From Hemibagrus wyckioides (Eukaryota > Chordata > Actinopteri > Siluriformes > Bagridae), in assembly GCF_019097595.1 (NCBI RefSeq), contig NC_080717.1:20983836-21047835 (forward strand): 64,000 bases of DNA, in the 5' to 3' direction. Of the stretch, positions 34,446 to 48,804 are shown in pieces. The first letter of the stretch is position 1. The number at the start of each line of letters is the position of its first letter. The notes below the pieces were generated by a model. The model was not told the DNA's origin. It ran no database searches and saw only the letters and a program-made list of their open reading frames with translations. The translations under genes were made by a program, and so were the position numbers.

Positions 34446-34562
34446 CCAGGATCAAAACCAAGTATGCAAACTTTTAGTATGCTGCAAAAATGCATGTCTA
34501 CACCTAAACCTAATTCTACAAGGAAATATATATATATATACACATATATATATATATATATA

Positions 34563-35804
34563 CACTATATTGCCAAAAGTATTCGCTCACCTGCCTTGAC
34601 TCACATATGAAATTAAGTGACATCCCATTCCTAATCCATAGGGTTCAACATGACGTCGGTCCACCCTTTGCAGCTATAACAGCTTCAACTCTTCTGGGAA
34701 GGCTGTCCACCAGGTTTAGGAGTATGTTTATGGGAATTTTTGACCATTCTTCCAGAAGCACATTTGTGAGGTCACACACTGATGTTGGACGAGAAGGCCT
34801 GGCTCTCAGTCTCCGCTCTAATTCATCCCAAAGGTGTTCTATCGGGTTGAGGTCAGGACTCTGTGCAGGCCAGTCAAGTTCATCCACACCAGACTCTGTC
34901 ATCCATGTCTTTATGGACCTTGCTTTGTGCACTGGTGCACAGTCATGTTGGAAGAGGAAGCTGTTCCCAAACTGTTCCCACAAAGTTGGGAGCATGGAAT
35001 TGTCCAAAATGTCTTGGTATGCTGAAGCATTCAGAGTTCCTTTCACTGGAACTAAGGGGCCAAGCCCAGCTCCTGAAAAACAACCCCACACCATAATCCC
35101 CCCTCCACCAAACTTTACACTTGGCACAATGCAGTCAGACAAGTACCGTTCTCCTGGCAACCGCCAAACCCAGACTCGTCCATCAGATTGCCAGATGGAG
35201 AAGCGCGATTCGTCACTCCAGAGAACGCGTCTCCACTGCTCTAGAGTCCAGTGGCGGCGTGCTTTACACCACTGCATCCGACGCTTTGCATTGCACTTGG
35301 TGATGTATGGCTTGGATGCAGCTGCTCGGCCATGGAAACCCATTCCATGAAGCTCTCTGCGCACTGTTCTTGAGCTAATCTGAAGGCCACATGAAGTTTG
35401 GAGGTCTGTAGCGATTGACTCTACAGAAAGTTGGCGACCTCTTCACACTATGCGCCTCAGCATCCGCTGACCCCGCTCCGTCAGTTTACGTGGCCTACCA
35501 CTTCGTGGCTGAGTTGCTGTCGTTCCCAAACACTTCCACGTTCTTATAATACAGCTGACAGTTGACTGTGGAATATTTAGGAGTGAGGAAATTTCACGAC
35601 TGGATTTGTTGCACAGGTGGCATCCTATCACAGTTCCACGCTGGAATTCACTGAGATCCTGAGAGCGACCCATTCTTTCACAAATGTTTGTAAAAACAGT
35701 CTGCATGCCTAGGTGCTTGATTTTATACACCTGTGGCCATGGAAGTGATTGGAACACCTGATTCTGATTATTTGGATGGGTGAGCGAATACTTTTGGCAA
35801 TATA

Positions 35805-35807
<3 letters not shown>
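34563..35807 (-). mobile_element. Tc1-like DNA transposon, copy 1 (1,245 bp)
   Basis: The ends are perfect inverted repeats, cactatattgccaaaagtat plus tcgctcacc, flanked by TA inside a (TA)n tract. One transposase frame fills the interior on the minus strand and has a single in-frame TGA. Both ends and nearly all of the body match copy 2 at 51,433-52,671. Confidence 0.95.
34645..35673 (-). pseudogene. Tc1-like transposase with one in-frame stop
   Basis: The protein begins MGRSQDLSEFQRGTVIGCHL with a helix-turn-helix (SREISSLLNIPQSTVSCIIR) and a GRPRKL AT-hook-like linker. It then meets TGA (minus strand, plus coordinates 35,443-35,445). The catalytic part continues in the same frame: [12 protein letters not shown] (first Asp), [13 protein letters not shown] (second Asp) and [14 protein letters not shown] (Glu), the DD34E pattern of Tc1 transposases. 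The frame closes near a KGGPTSC terminus. Apart from the stop, it looks intact and close to full length (about 340 residues). The same stop is in copy 2. Confidence 0.92.

Positions 35808-35863
<56 letters not shown>
35808..35863. repeat. (TA)n microsatellite, right flank of Tc1 copy 1
   Basis: Uninterrupted ta repeats directly after the transposon end, matching the (TA)-rich flank on its left (34,527-34,562). Confidence 0.95.
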
Positions 35864-38380
<2,517 letters not shown>

Positions 38381-38390
38381 TGTTCCAGTT

Positions 38391-38757
38391 GGTGGCATGG
38401 TGGCTTAGTGATTAGCATGTTCACCTCACACCTCCATCGTCCTGGGTTCAACTCACTGCTCGCTGTGTGTTTGCCGCTCCCTGGGGAGTTTGCATGTTCT
38501 CCCCGTGCTTGGTGGGTTTCCTCCGGGTGCTCTGGTTTCTTCCCACAGTCCAAAGGCATGCTTCTAGGCTGATTGGAGTCTCTAAATTGCCCATAGTGTG
38601 TGACTGCATGAGTGAATGAGTGTGTGTGTGTGCCCTGCGATGGGTTGGCACTCCATCCAGGGTGTATCCTGCCTTGATGCCCGATGACGCCTGAGGCACA
38701 GGCTCACCGTGACCCGAGAACAAATCGGATAAGCGGTACAGACAATGAAATGAAATA
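38391..38757 (+). mobile_element. tRNA-derived SINE, near full length
   Basis: The head has an A-box-like tggcttagtg at 38,401 and a B box gttcaactc at 38,446-38,454, a good match to the internal Pol III promoter. The body has the usual gtttgcatgttctccccgtg and ggtttcctccgggtgctctg phrases, a gccctgcgatgggttggcac segment, and an ending of cggataagcggtacagacaa then tgaaatgaaat. It inserted next to an A/T-rich microsatellite. Confidence 0.8.
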
Positions 38758-41700
38758 ATTTTATTCCAGGGATAGGGTTTATATTTTGTTTAAGTTCGAT
38801 TCATGATTTAAATCCAGTACATTTAAGGGTATTTACTTTAAACCCCTTCTGAATTGATCGTCCTTTAATTGAGTAATATAATAAAATGCTGATTATATCA
38901 TGCATACCTGGCCTAATACAGCTCCTAATCAAAGCTTAAACCCTTCAAACCTACTCCTGAAGGTTAAAGAAATGAAAGCATGTGGAAACTATTACTTTCT
39001 AGTTTGCGTCTTGCAGAAATCGCCTCACAGCCCTGATGGAAATGTGTTAAAGCTGAAAGTTTTTACACTGCAAAAAGCAGAACATATGCAGCGCAGCCTC
39101 AGCGAGGGTCGTGCTCACCTGCCTGCACATGGTCCAGCATGATGGGAGCTAATCACACCTCTGAGAGTCACCATCTGTTCGAATCCCACTTCTCCTCCAC
39201 ACAGAGCCAGGCAATCTCACAGTCTAGCAAACAAACGCTGCAGCATTGCTGCACCTGAATGCCTCATTAATCCCAAAGACCCTGGCCTGGAAAACTGAAC
39301 GTCCTTGGCAACAAGAACAGTAAACATGGCGGAAGAAAGTACTTTCGGAGCATTCGGATTGTATTGGGTGAGGCAAGACTGTTTCAGGGGTAATTCATCA
39401 TTCATTCACAGCTCCCACTCATAAGTTGATGTTCAAAGACAGAACGAGGTCATAGGGGAGCGCTTTGTTTCGGAAGGAAATCCTACAGTGCTATAATAGA
39501 CAATATGAACACCGAAGGCCCACAAGGAGTCTTTTGATGTCATTGTAGGAAGCCAGTTCCGGCTTTCAACCTGAAATGGACTACAGCATGAAAAAGCTCT
39601 CCACACACAGTTATCCAGCGCTTACAATCGCTTTTATAGCACAGCTGGCTGGTTTCGGGTTTCTGATTTTTCACACGGCAAACTTCATGCCTTTGTGTAT
39701 GTTATGGTTATAGTTACCTGTTTCAAGAAATTCTTACATTATCACACGGGAACGGGAAAGTGTGTATTCGGTGGAAACGGATAGGAACGCCAAAATAAAT
39801 GTGACCTAGTAGTAAAATTGACTCGAATCATCCAGCTGTTCTTCTCCTTTTTCATTTCCTTCTTGAAATTCCTTGGATAAAATTTCCAAACTATTTCCTC
39901 CTACGGTTTTCAATTCTACAACCCCGAAACTTTGATCACTTGCGTTTCCTCTTAATATACGGATATCATTTTTCTCTTCAAATATATAAGAGAATATCCA
40001 TAAAGTAAACACTCCAACGATGTTAGAATGCTCCCAAATACACTCCATATGCACTCCATGTACACTTCTTTAAGAGAAAGACCCCCAGAAAATTCCTTCA
40101 AGCTCAGGCTAACTTCCTCTCAGCTCTCTTCTTCCTTTTGAACCAAGCTTCGTACCAATTGCACTAAAAGCATACACTTATCCCCAGTATAAATGGCTTC
40201 ATCATTTACCTCTGAAATGAATATTGATGCATTAGATGAAGACCTTCCTCTTGGTCTGAAGGTCTTCCACAGACCTACAGATCTTATTGCCCTTCCTGAA
40301 TATGTACGGAAAGACTGATCCAGTCTAATAATTCAGCTATTGTTCTAATTGTCATCAATGTTCATCAACATCCCTTTATGGCATTTCTTGGCTGTCATGT
40401 CAGACAAGACTCATCAAACAAGCTTAAGAGGAAATTCTAAGTATAAATTCTGCCTAGTTAAATTACCTTATGCGGCTTTCTTGTAATCCCTTTATGCCAT
40501 TTCTAAGGGCTTCCAGATTCTCACAAGGCATGCTACAGCTATTTCCAGACAAACATTTCAGGACATCAGAAAGACTCAAGATGTGCATCAGAGCTGTTCA
40601 GGAGCTGTTTAGCATCAGTCAGAATCCAGAGGTGGGTCCCAAATCTCATACTTAAGCACTAATCTGCTCCATTTTGTTGTATAAATAGCGTGAGTATTGT
40701 TTTCACACTGAAGATTCCAAGAAGAAGTGCTCTTCAAGTAGTGTGGATTGTTGGACACTTACATAGCAGAAGAGGGGCGGGGCTACCAAGTGCTGATGTT
40801 GCATGAGGAAAAAAAAAAATGAAGGTGGCAGATTACATTTTATTTTCCGACGTTTTAAAAACCCATTGTAAAAATTCATGTCATTCACAGTCGCCTGGGA
40901 AACGACATATCCAGGCCATCTTCTCAGTTTTCTCCAACTTTCCAGTTCCACATTCACTCTTTCAGTTTTAAAATGTGTCTAGCTTTGCAAGGCTCTGCTA
41001 CATCAGACCTACATTACTCTTCATTACACCTCTTCCTGTGCTCATATTCTCCTCAGATTCCACCTACATCTCATTCCACTTCCTTCCAGGTGGTTTCCTT
41101 ATATTACCAAATCTCTTCTCATTATTTTACCTCAAACACCATTCCCTTAAATCTCATTGTCTCTCTTTCTCTCTTTTCCCCCTTTGGCCTTTCTCTTCAG
41201 CTATCAGTTCTGTTTTCACAGAAGTTCTCATTTTGTTTTGGAGTTTTGGATTATGAGATTGAGATTGAGATTGAGATCGGGTTGAAACCTCATCGCACAT
41301 GAATCATCACTCGTTCTCCGAGGCTAATATGTTACAGGTCAATCGTGTCAACTATTAAATAACATTAATTGATAGTTTAGTACCTCAACGCATCTACATT
41401 ATGAGAAGCAGCCTACTGGGAGCACTTGAACTTGATCAGCATTTTATATCTAGGTTATTTAACATCGTCAATCCTTCACCACAGAGGATCACCAGGCATC
41501 CGGGAGTTATGCACTGTACAGCACCTCTCACAATGCCTGTCTGTACATGTACTACATCCTGAAAGAGTGCAATGAATGACATTGCTGTACAGCTGTCACC
41601 ACTACCTGCTACTGCTGTATAACGCAGAGTCATGACGAAGCACGATCATGAAGGTCAGAGGTACGCTATGACTGAGCAAAAGACACTACATTTTGTTACA
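38758..41700. other. intergenic, no gene seen
   Basis: Unique AT-rich sequence. A short inverted repeat (gaagacctt ... aaggtcttc) lies near 40,238-40,268. No exon or dispersed repeat that I can name with confidence. Confidence 0.55.
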
Positions 41701-41724
41701 GTTCATTGTGCCGTTGAAGTTTGA

Positions 41725-43065
41725 AAGCATTTCTCTACATAGCATACTGTGTATGATTTGTTTAGAATTTGTTTTTAAGTTTGAAGTATATGATGTATGC
41801 TAGGCTTCATCAGCAGAATCGTCATCCTCCTCACTCTCACTCCTCACTTATGTCTAATGATGAACAAAAAACCTGCCCTCAGACGTCTGCCCACTTTATC
41901 ACATAGCTAATACCAGGCCTCGTTTTGTCTTGTTAGCCGTGTAATCACCGCTTAGCAACAAGCGACAGGTGCACCGATGTTTCTTGGGGACGGAGTGTAG
42001 AGTATCCACTATTACAGAAGAAGACAATCAAGGAAAAGACAGTCACTTTCCTGACTACTATCATTTTTTTCATGTCAAGGTTGTGTATATTACCCACCAG
42101 CACTCTTCATGCCATTTGGTATTTTGAATAGACAAATATTTACCAATATCACTTAATACACATCTATTTAGTGATTATTAAATGGGTTTTAACTAATAGG
42201 TTTAACTGTAAGATTCATGGAATTAAGAGTAGTCTGGCTCTCTGGGTTCCCATGTTCCCCTGCTCTGTAAATTCTGTGGTGGAATTCTTATTCCTGAGGT
42301 TGGAATAGTTGAAATTTCCGTTTTGTTAGATGAAACACACTACAGATTTGATTTTTATTTAGATTAATGCACTTTTTGTTTGCCATGATACTTAGTTAGT
42401 TTGGTTCTCTAAATTTAAGGTACGGCAACCAGGTCTTATAGATCCTTAGGCAACTGAAGAAAAAAAAAATTTTATGATGCAAGCCAAGTTTTTGGATTTC
42501 ACTAAAAATATTGAAAGCATTTCTCTTCATAGCGTACTGTGCATGATTTTATCAGAATTTTATATTTAAATAATGTACACTATATTGCCAAATGTTTTTG
42601 GACATCTGACCTGCCCTTTGCCTCTATAACAGCTTCAACTCTTCTGGGAAGGCTTTCCACAAGGGTTAGGAGTGTGTTTATGGGAATTTTTGACCATTCC
42701 TCTAGAAGTGCATTTGTGAGGTCAGGCACTGATGTTGGACGAGAAGGCCTGGTTCACAGTCTCGTCTGTAATTCATCCCAAAGTCTTCTATCGGGTTGAG
42801 ATCAGGACTCTGTACAGGTCAGTCAAGTTCCTTCACACCAAACTCACTTATCCATGTCTTTATGGACCTTGCTTTGTGCACTGGTGTGCAGTCATGTTGG
42901 AACAGGAAGGGGTCATCCCTAAACCATTCCCACCAATTTGGGAGCATGAAATTGTCCAAAATGTCTTGGTTTGCTGAAGCATTAAAAGTTCCTTTCACTG
43001 GATCACAAAATGTTTGGCTATATAATGTATGATGTACCTAGGCTTTGTTCTAGCTTTGTCAGCAG
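41725..43065. repeat. local direct duplication, one copy split by a transposon
   Basis: Segment 41,725-41,817 (ttgaaagcatttctctacat, then agcatactgtgtatgattt, then tatgatgta, ctaggctt and gtcagcag-like end) recurs as 42,512-42,577 plus 43,028-43,063, with the Tc1-related element 42,578-43,027 in between. Confidence 0.75.
42578..43027 (-). mobile_element. degenerate, shortened Tc1-like element (450 bp)
   Basis: The left end cactatattgccaaatgttt and right end aaatgtttggctatataatg are imperfect inverted repeats with TA on both sides. The inside resembles the 3' part of the transposase in copy 1 (same orientation, for example agcttcaactcttctgggaa) with substitutions, single-base deletions and loss of the N-terminal half. 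Confidence 0.85.
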
Positions 43066-46000
43066 ACTAGCAAAGCAAGCTAATTATAGTAGCTACATAC
43101 ACTCACCAAAGGCAGAAATGATGTGCGTTGCTTTGTAATGTCTCTATACATGCTGGAGGGGTTGACGTATATCACAGGATACAAAAAACTATGGTTTCAT
43201 GTTTGGATTCGATTTGGATGTCAAGCAGGATATGTGAACTTATTGCAGGTAGGAACTAAGGGTGTTCAGGGGAAACTGAAGGAACATCAGACTATATGCA
43301 GCATAGGATTGTTCAAGCCAGTGGCTTGTATTTGTCACTGTAATGCATCATATATTATTTGCACAGAATTGAGAATTACATAGAAAACTCTCAATACAAA
43401 TGCCATGTGTCATGCTGTAACAGAAATCCTGGCTGTGTTGGGGTAAATCTGGGTTCATTCTCATTTGAATTTGAAGATGCAACCATTCATTTACTATTTT
43501 GTTGGTTATATGAAAATTTATGCAGAATCCTCCTGTACGTGCATGCTGTAGCCTTAACAGCACATAAGAAATAGCCTTTATTTGTCACATATACATTACA
43601 GCACAGTGAAATTCCTTCTTCGCATATCCCATCCTTGAAGGCTGGGGTCAGAGTGCAGGGTCAGCCATGATACAGCACCCCTGGAGTAGAAAGGGTTAAG
43701 GGCCTTGCTCAAGGGCCCAACAGTGGCAACTTGGCAGTGCTGCGGCATGAACCCCTGATCTTCCAGTCAACGACCCAGAGCCTTAACCACTTGAGCCACC
43801 ACTGCAGTAAAGTTAGATAGCATACTAAATTTTAGCTAGCTAGCTAGCTTTTTGCTGAACAATCCTAATATGATTTCTCTTGAAACATTTAATTAAAGAG
43901 CAGGAGTTATGCTGATTGTTTAATTAAGACTGAATACAGCTTTTCAGACATTAGCTGTGTATCTAATACAAGCCGAGTTCAAGCAGAGTGCAGCAGCACT
44001 GTTCCTCAGTTTTTGTTTTTTTCTGTTTGTTAATCAAATTTAGTATTATTTATGTGATCTCATACTGAAAGCCTTGCTTCTACATAGTTTTTTATTTTTA
44101 TTTTTTTGATACCCAGCCCGATATGGCATATATCACATGTTATGTTATAATATATTATGTCTTCTCGTGGCTTAACTCTGTGAGTCTGACCTCCATTTTT
44201 CAGAAGCTTGGCCTACTTAGTAACCAAGCATGAGCAGGCCTTGGGAACAGTAATTAATTGCATAAGGTACAAGGTTTTGTTCCCTGTAGAGAACATTGCA
44301 TCCAATATCAGCAGCCCCGTTCCTGTCCATAATTTCTTGCGTATTTGATATTTTGAGTGTTTGTTTCAAAACACACTGAGATTTGAACCATATCTCATGT
44401 TCTCTCACCTGAGCAATGGGAACCTGATATATCAAACACACCCATTTAAGCCACCATTCAAGGACGTGGTGCAGTCTATGAACATGTGCCCCTTCAGCAC
44501 GGTCCTTGGTAGATCATCAGTTCTGCCTCAGTCTGTCTTTGATTTATCCCCTAATCTCCCACCTGCCTTCTTGCCAGCTGCTCATAGATCTAGGCAACAG
44601 GCAGTCAATCAGTGTGCTCATTGAAGGAGCAGTCACATGAAGGAGAGCTTCTTGGAATACAGTGACAAGATCATAACTTCTCACACCATCCGCTTACAGC
44701 TTGTGGGGTCACAGCATGTGGGGATTGAACATGTGAACTCTCTAATATTGTAAATGTTTCTGTAAAGTGTTTTTCCTTTTTTCATTGAAATCAAATATAC
44801 ATGTCATTTCTAAGAGAAACAATGGAATGGATCTGGTTAGTTTCTTCATTTCGAGTGCTGGTCTCAGAAATTAGCCTTGTCTCCATCAGGAACTGAGCTA
44901 CTCGGTTATGCCCTGGTGAACAGAGGATCGAGGGATCAAGAGATCGACTGAGGTCAAGGGGAAGGTTTGTCATTGTTCTGATTTCAATATTGATTAGCCT
45001 TACAAGGAACAAAAAAATGCAAACTAAATCTTTCATATAAATGTTTCATGGTACTCAAGGTGGGTTTACTGGTGGTGGAAATCACAACAAAACATTATCA
45101 GAAATATTATTTATTTATTCTATGATTTAGTTTTTATGGTTATTGGGTTATAACATAAACTTAGAACCAAGGTTACGTGTAAAAAAAACTGTCAAATTGA
45201 ATCAAGTTGGATTTATTGACTATAATTGGTCAACAAATGATTAAAATAATATTTAATACATTTAACTACTGTAAAGTTGGTTTATATCCAGTGCATCTCA
45301 CGCCAATGTGAGAACTGAAAAAGCAAAGCATAACTCATTGATGTGCGGTTAGATAATCTTTACAGGCTGTCAATCAACATGAAAGCTACTGTGACAAATT
45401 TCTTTCATCAGCTTTAATAATTGAAGTCATATGAGCACCTAAAGGCATGGTGTGGTTCTCAGCAGTGGCATTAAGAAGAAAAAGAAACCAGTCGAATCAA
45501 GTCTAATGGGGGGAAAAAGGCTACGAGCCTGAGAAAAATGTGTCTACTGTGAATTATCCGAACATTCGAAATGTTATTCTTCACTGAAAAGCCAAAGGTA
45601 TCTGACAAACCTGACACACTCATATTCTGTCAATGCATAAAGTACGAAGGGGAGAGTAGAACTTTAGGAATTTATAGAAAGAATGTCATTATGGAGGTTA
45701 ATGTAAATCTGCCAGAGGATAGCAGTTGAATGTGGTGATTGCTATCTGTGGAATCTCCAAAGTCTCTTTTACTGCTTAAAGTCATAGTCAGTAAGTTTGG
45801 CTATGGATAGCTGTTTTATGACTCACGATTCAAGCAGCCTCCCCAAAGCTACACCCCTAAAATGCATAAACAAGTCTAATAATGGCTGATTTGACTGATT
45901 ATGTTATTGACAGGCAGGTAGACATGCCTCCTTGTCTTGATTAGCTGGATTAATTGTTTTGTTCTTCTGAGTACAGATCCTGGGCTGCCACAGAAACTGC

Positions 46001-46915
46001 CATTTTTACTGAATTGCAGTGTCTGGGATACTGTGATTTGTTTTTGTTTTTTTATGTATGTGAAACCTGGATAACCAAGAATCACCTGGATAGTGTCTTG
46101 TGCATACGCCTACCATGATCTTCCAGCAAAGTTACTTAGTGACACATGACCCACCCCATATTTCCTCCATGGCCGATGAACAGCGTGGGTGCCAACTGGA
46201 TGAGGAACCATCTAAACAATACCCTAAGGCCTGTAATGAGCAGTGCTAGGAAAGCTTTCAGGCTCACTTTCATGGAACTTTGCAAAGTCAATTGACTGAT
46301 TCACATCTGACACTTCAGCTCACGAAAAGGGGTCAGTGGTTCATTTGGCCATGCAGTTTCTGTGATTCTGAAACCTTCACTTCCCTCTAAATGGCCTCTT
46401 TGGTCCCAGGCCATGCTGGCACACAGGGCAAATTTACACAAGGATGATTTGCACACATCCAGCAGAGCAATCTTGGTAATCTAACTTGTCAATCAATTTT
46501 TACAGAGAATAATTTTCAGGAGATTGGAGAGTTTGGAGTTCTCTAATGAGGAGGGTAAAATGTTAACATATTGTAAGAACATTTTCATTGCAGTGGGTTA
46601 CATAACATCATCCAGTCCTGCTTGGGCTGCTGCCATTTTGAGCATAAGAGTGAGTGAGCTTAAAGCCTGACAGCAGAACCTGCAGACTAGTACAGGATGA
46701 CCCAGACATATTTTTAAGCTGGAGTTGAACAAGACCCATGCAGATGTGACCGTAGATATTGTATCCTTGCACTCATATAAGGAATAGAAAGAATGACTCA
46801 TCTATAAGAATGATCTATTGTTGATTTTTTTTTTCCTGTAAGATAATGAATTCTCATATGCACTTATGTTACAAGAATAGTTTATGACATAGCCTATTTA
46901 TATCTTAGATATAAG
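43066..46915. other. intergenic, one SINE-like repeat, no gene seen
   Basis: It contains the repeat at 43,568-43,806. The rest is unique AT-rich sequence without supported exons. Confidence 0.55.
43568..43806. mobile_element. teleost SINE-like interspersed repeat, copy 2
   Basis: It has tttatttgtcacatatacat, tacagcacagtgaaattcc, ggggtcagagtgcagggtca, gggccttgctcaagggccca and ttaaccacttgagccacc in order. Less diverged than 10,586-10,815 and very close to 50,085-50,307. Confidence 0.7.
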
Positions 46916-46919
46916 TCAA

Positions 46920-47275
46920 AGGTATGGCAGGACAACCGACCGGTCCCACCATCTCTCAGGGTACAGCATTGGTATATATCTAGACTCTTCTCTGTTCTGG
47001 CACCGAGGTGGTGGAATGAACTTACACTAGAAATCACTGGCCGACTTCAAATCACAGATGAAGACCTACCTCTTCCTGAAACACTTAAACTAGCTCTTGT
47101 TTTCTCTGTTGGTTTTATGTTGTATAAAACCAACTACGAACACAGTTTTTAGGCTGATGGTCTTCTAAGTCTGTGACCTATAGAACCAGTGTTAATGTAT
47201 TCTTTGACAGAGCACTCTTGTACGTCGCTCTGGATAAGAGCATCTGCTGAATGCCAAAAAAATGTCAATGTAAAT
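46920..47275 (+). mobile_element. LINE 3'-end fragment
   Basis: One frame reads SLRVQHW and then LAPRWWNELTLEI and DEDLPLPETLKL, which resembles the C-terminus of reverse transcriptase ORFs of fish non-LTR elements. It is followed by the common tail gtacgtcgctctggataaga, gcatctgctgaatgccaaa and tgtcaatgtaaat. Clade uncertain. Confidence 0.6.
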
Positions 47276-48758
47276 TTAGTACTGTGTTTAGTGAAGCTGT
47301 GTTTAGTATTACATTTAACAAAACAAATCTGTTCTAATGTAAGACGTCTCAAAAAGTAAATTCTAGATTCGTAACATAAGATACACAACAGCTTCTAGGC
47401 TTTTCTTATATAACAAGCACTCAAATCCTGCGTATCTCTTTTCTTAGCAGGACTTGTAAAGCAGACTGGTTCCACTGACCCAGCAAAGCTCTCCATTAAC
47501 AAAGAAAGCTGTGCCAAAGCCAACACTTGCCCTCAGATATCTCACTCCTGATTTCTCTAAACAGAGTCACAGGCAAACACTTTTACAACTGCACTGATTA
47601 TAGGCTGAAGACTGCAAGAAAATTGAGGTGGCAGGATATAACTTGTCTATTTCTTTAGTTCGTATTGTTCCTCTTTTCTTTTCTTTCTTTTTTTTTATCA
47701 ACTAGCCTTTTTTTTTTTTTGTACCACTTCCACAATCTGTTTGTGGGTTGTCATGTTTTTAGTTACAGCAAATGAAATCTAAAAATGTTCCAGCTTGTTG
47801 TGTTGTTTTTTTTCACATATAATGTTGCCCTGTGTTATTTTTACACAAAGTGTTGTTGACAAAGTGGTAACTTTGTGGTAAAACTAACAAAGCCTAGCGT
47901 GGATGGAGCTGTAAAAGTCCACGATGAACCTGTAACGTCAGATGACTCGGGATTGACAAACCAAGACTTGTTTTTCTAACAGTTTATTCCAGTGAATGCT
48001 GCCCTTAGGTCACGTAGCTAATCGCTAACTTTTAAACAAAAGAGTCTGGTTGACTGGAAAATCAAGCCCTAATTTATCTATCATCTCTGATGCAGTGTTT
48101 ATTTAGTGTTGTGTTTGTGTTTCATCAGTTACAGTAAGAAGTGTGGGATGCCGAGCTGTGCCATACGTATGACATCCTGCACCTGCTGGATTGCATGACA
48201 AGCCTCATGCCAATTTTCACTACCTGTTGCTAATATATCTGATTTATAGAGCATTCCTCTAAGCTTCAGGCTTTAGTCAAAATGCTAGCAAAGAATAAAA
48301 GTTCACTGGTTCTAGTTCACATAGTGTTATTTGTGTTCGATCATTCCATTAGCTCAAAGTTCAAAAGATTTTTTGTATTGTCAGATCATTAGGTTGTTTA
48401 TCTTTCATAAATGATTCACTTTCCCATCAGGTGCCTTTGTTCTGTTTAGGCGTAACATTTTGTCTCCCGCAAAAATGTGGGTTGTTCCCAAATTTCAACG
48501 CGAAACAGGTTGAATACGTTGTCATGTATGCAAGCTATCATGATGGAATGCCGGTAATATTTCCAGCTATTATACTGTGTAATGTTCGTCATTATTTGAA
48601 ATCAGATGCCAAGGCCTTTTGTAGGTGCTGAAGAGAGGGGAACTGATCTGTCAGTGTGCATGTGTGTGGGCAGGTTTTTATATCTTGGTGGAGTGTAATT
48701 GTCCCCAAATGGATAGGAATGTTTGCGCTTTCACCTACAATAACTGTGGATTTTATAT

Positions 48759-48804
<46 letters not shown>

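Larger units (their letters stand above)
30404..34560. other. intergenic region between slit3 and the next gene, first part
   Basis: No gene is supported. It contains the Tc1-type remnant 30,730-31,063, a SINE-like repeat at 32,755-32,942, (TG)n(AG)n at 34,096-34,138, a reverse-oriented SINE remnant at about 34,165-34,445 and a (TA)n at 34,527-34,562. The rest is AT-rich unique sequence. Confidence 0.65.

Noticed and set aside
34607..35350. 247-codon plus-strand frame
   Set aside because: Antisense shadow of the Tc1 transposase in copy 1; the same happens on the minus strand of copy 2 (51,995-52,729).
40470..40655. Short frame and nearby frames in the intergenic region
   Set aside because: Below the length expected by chance over 30 kb of non-coding DNA, with no motif.
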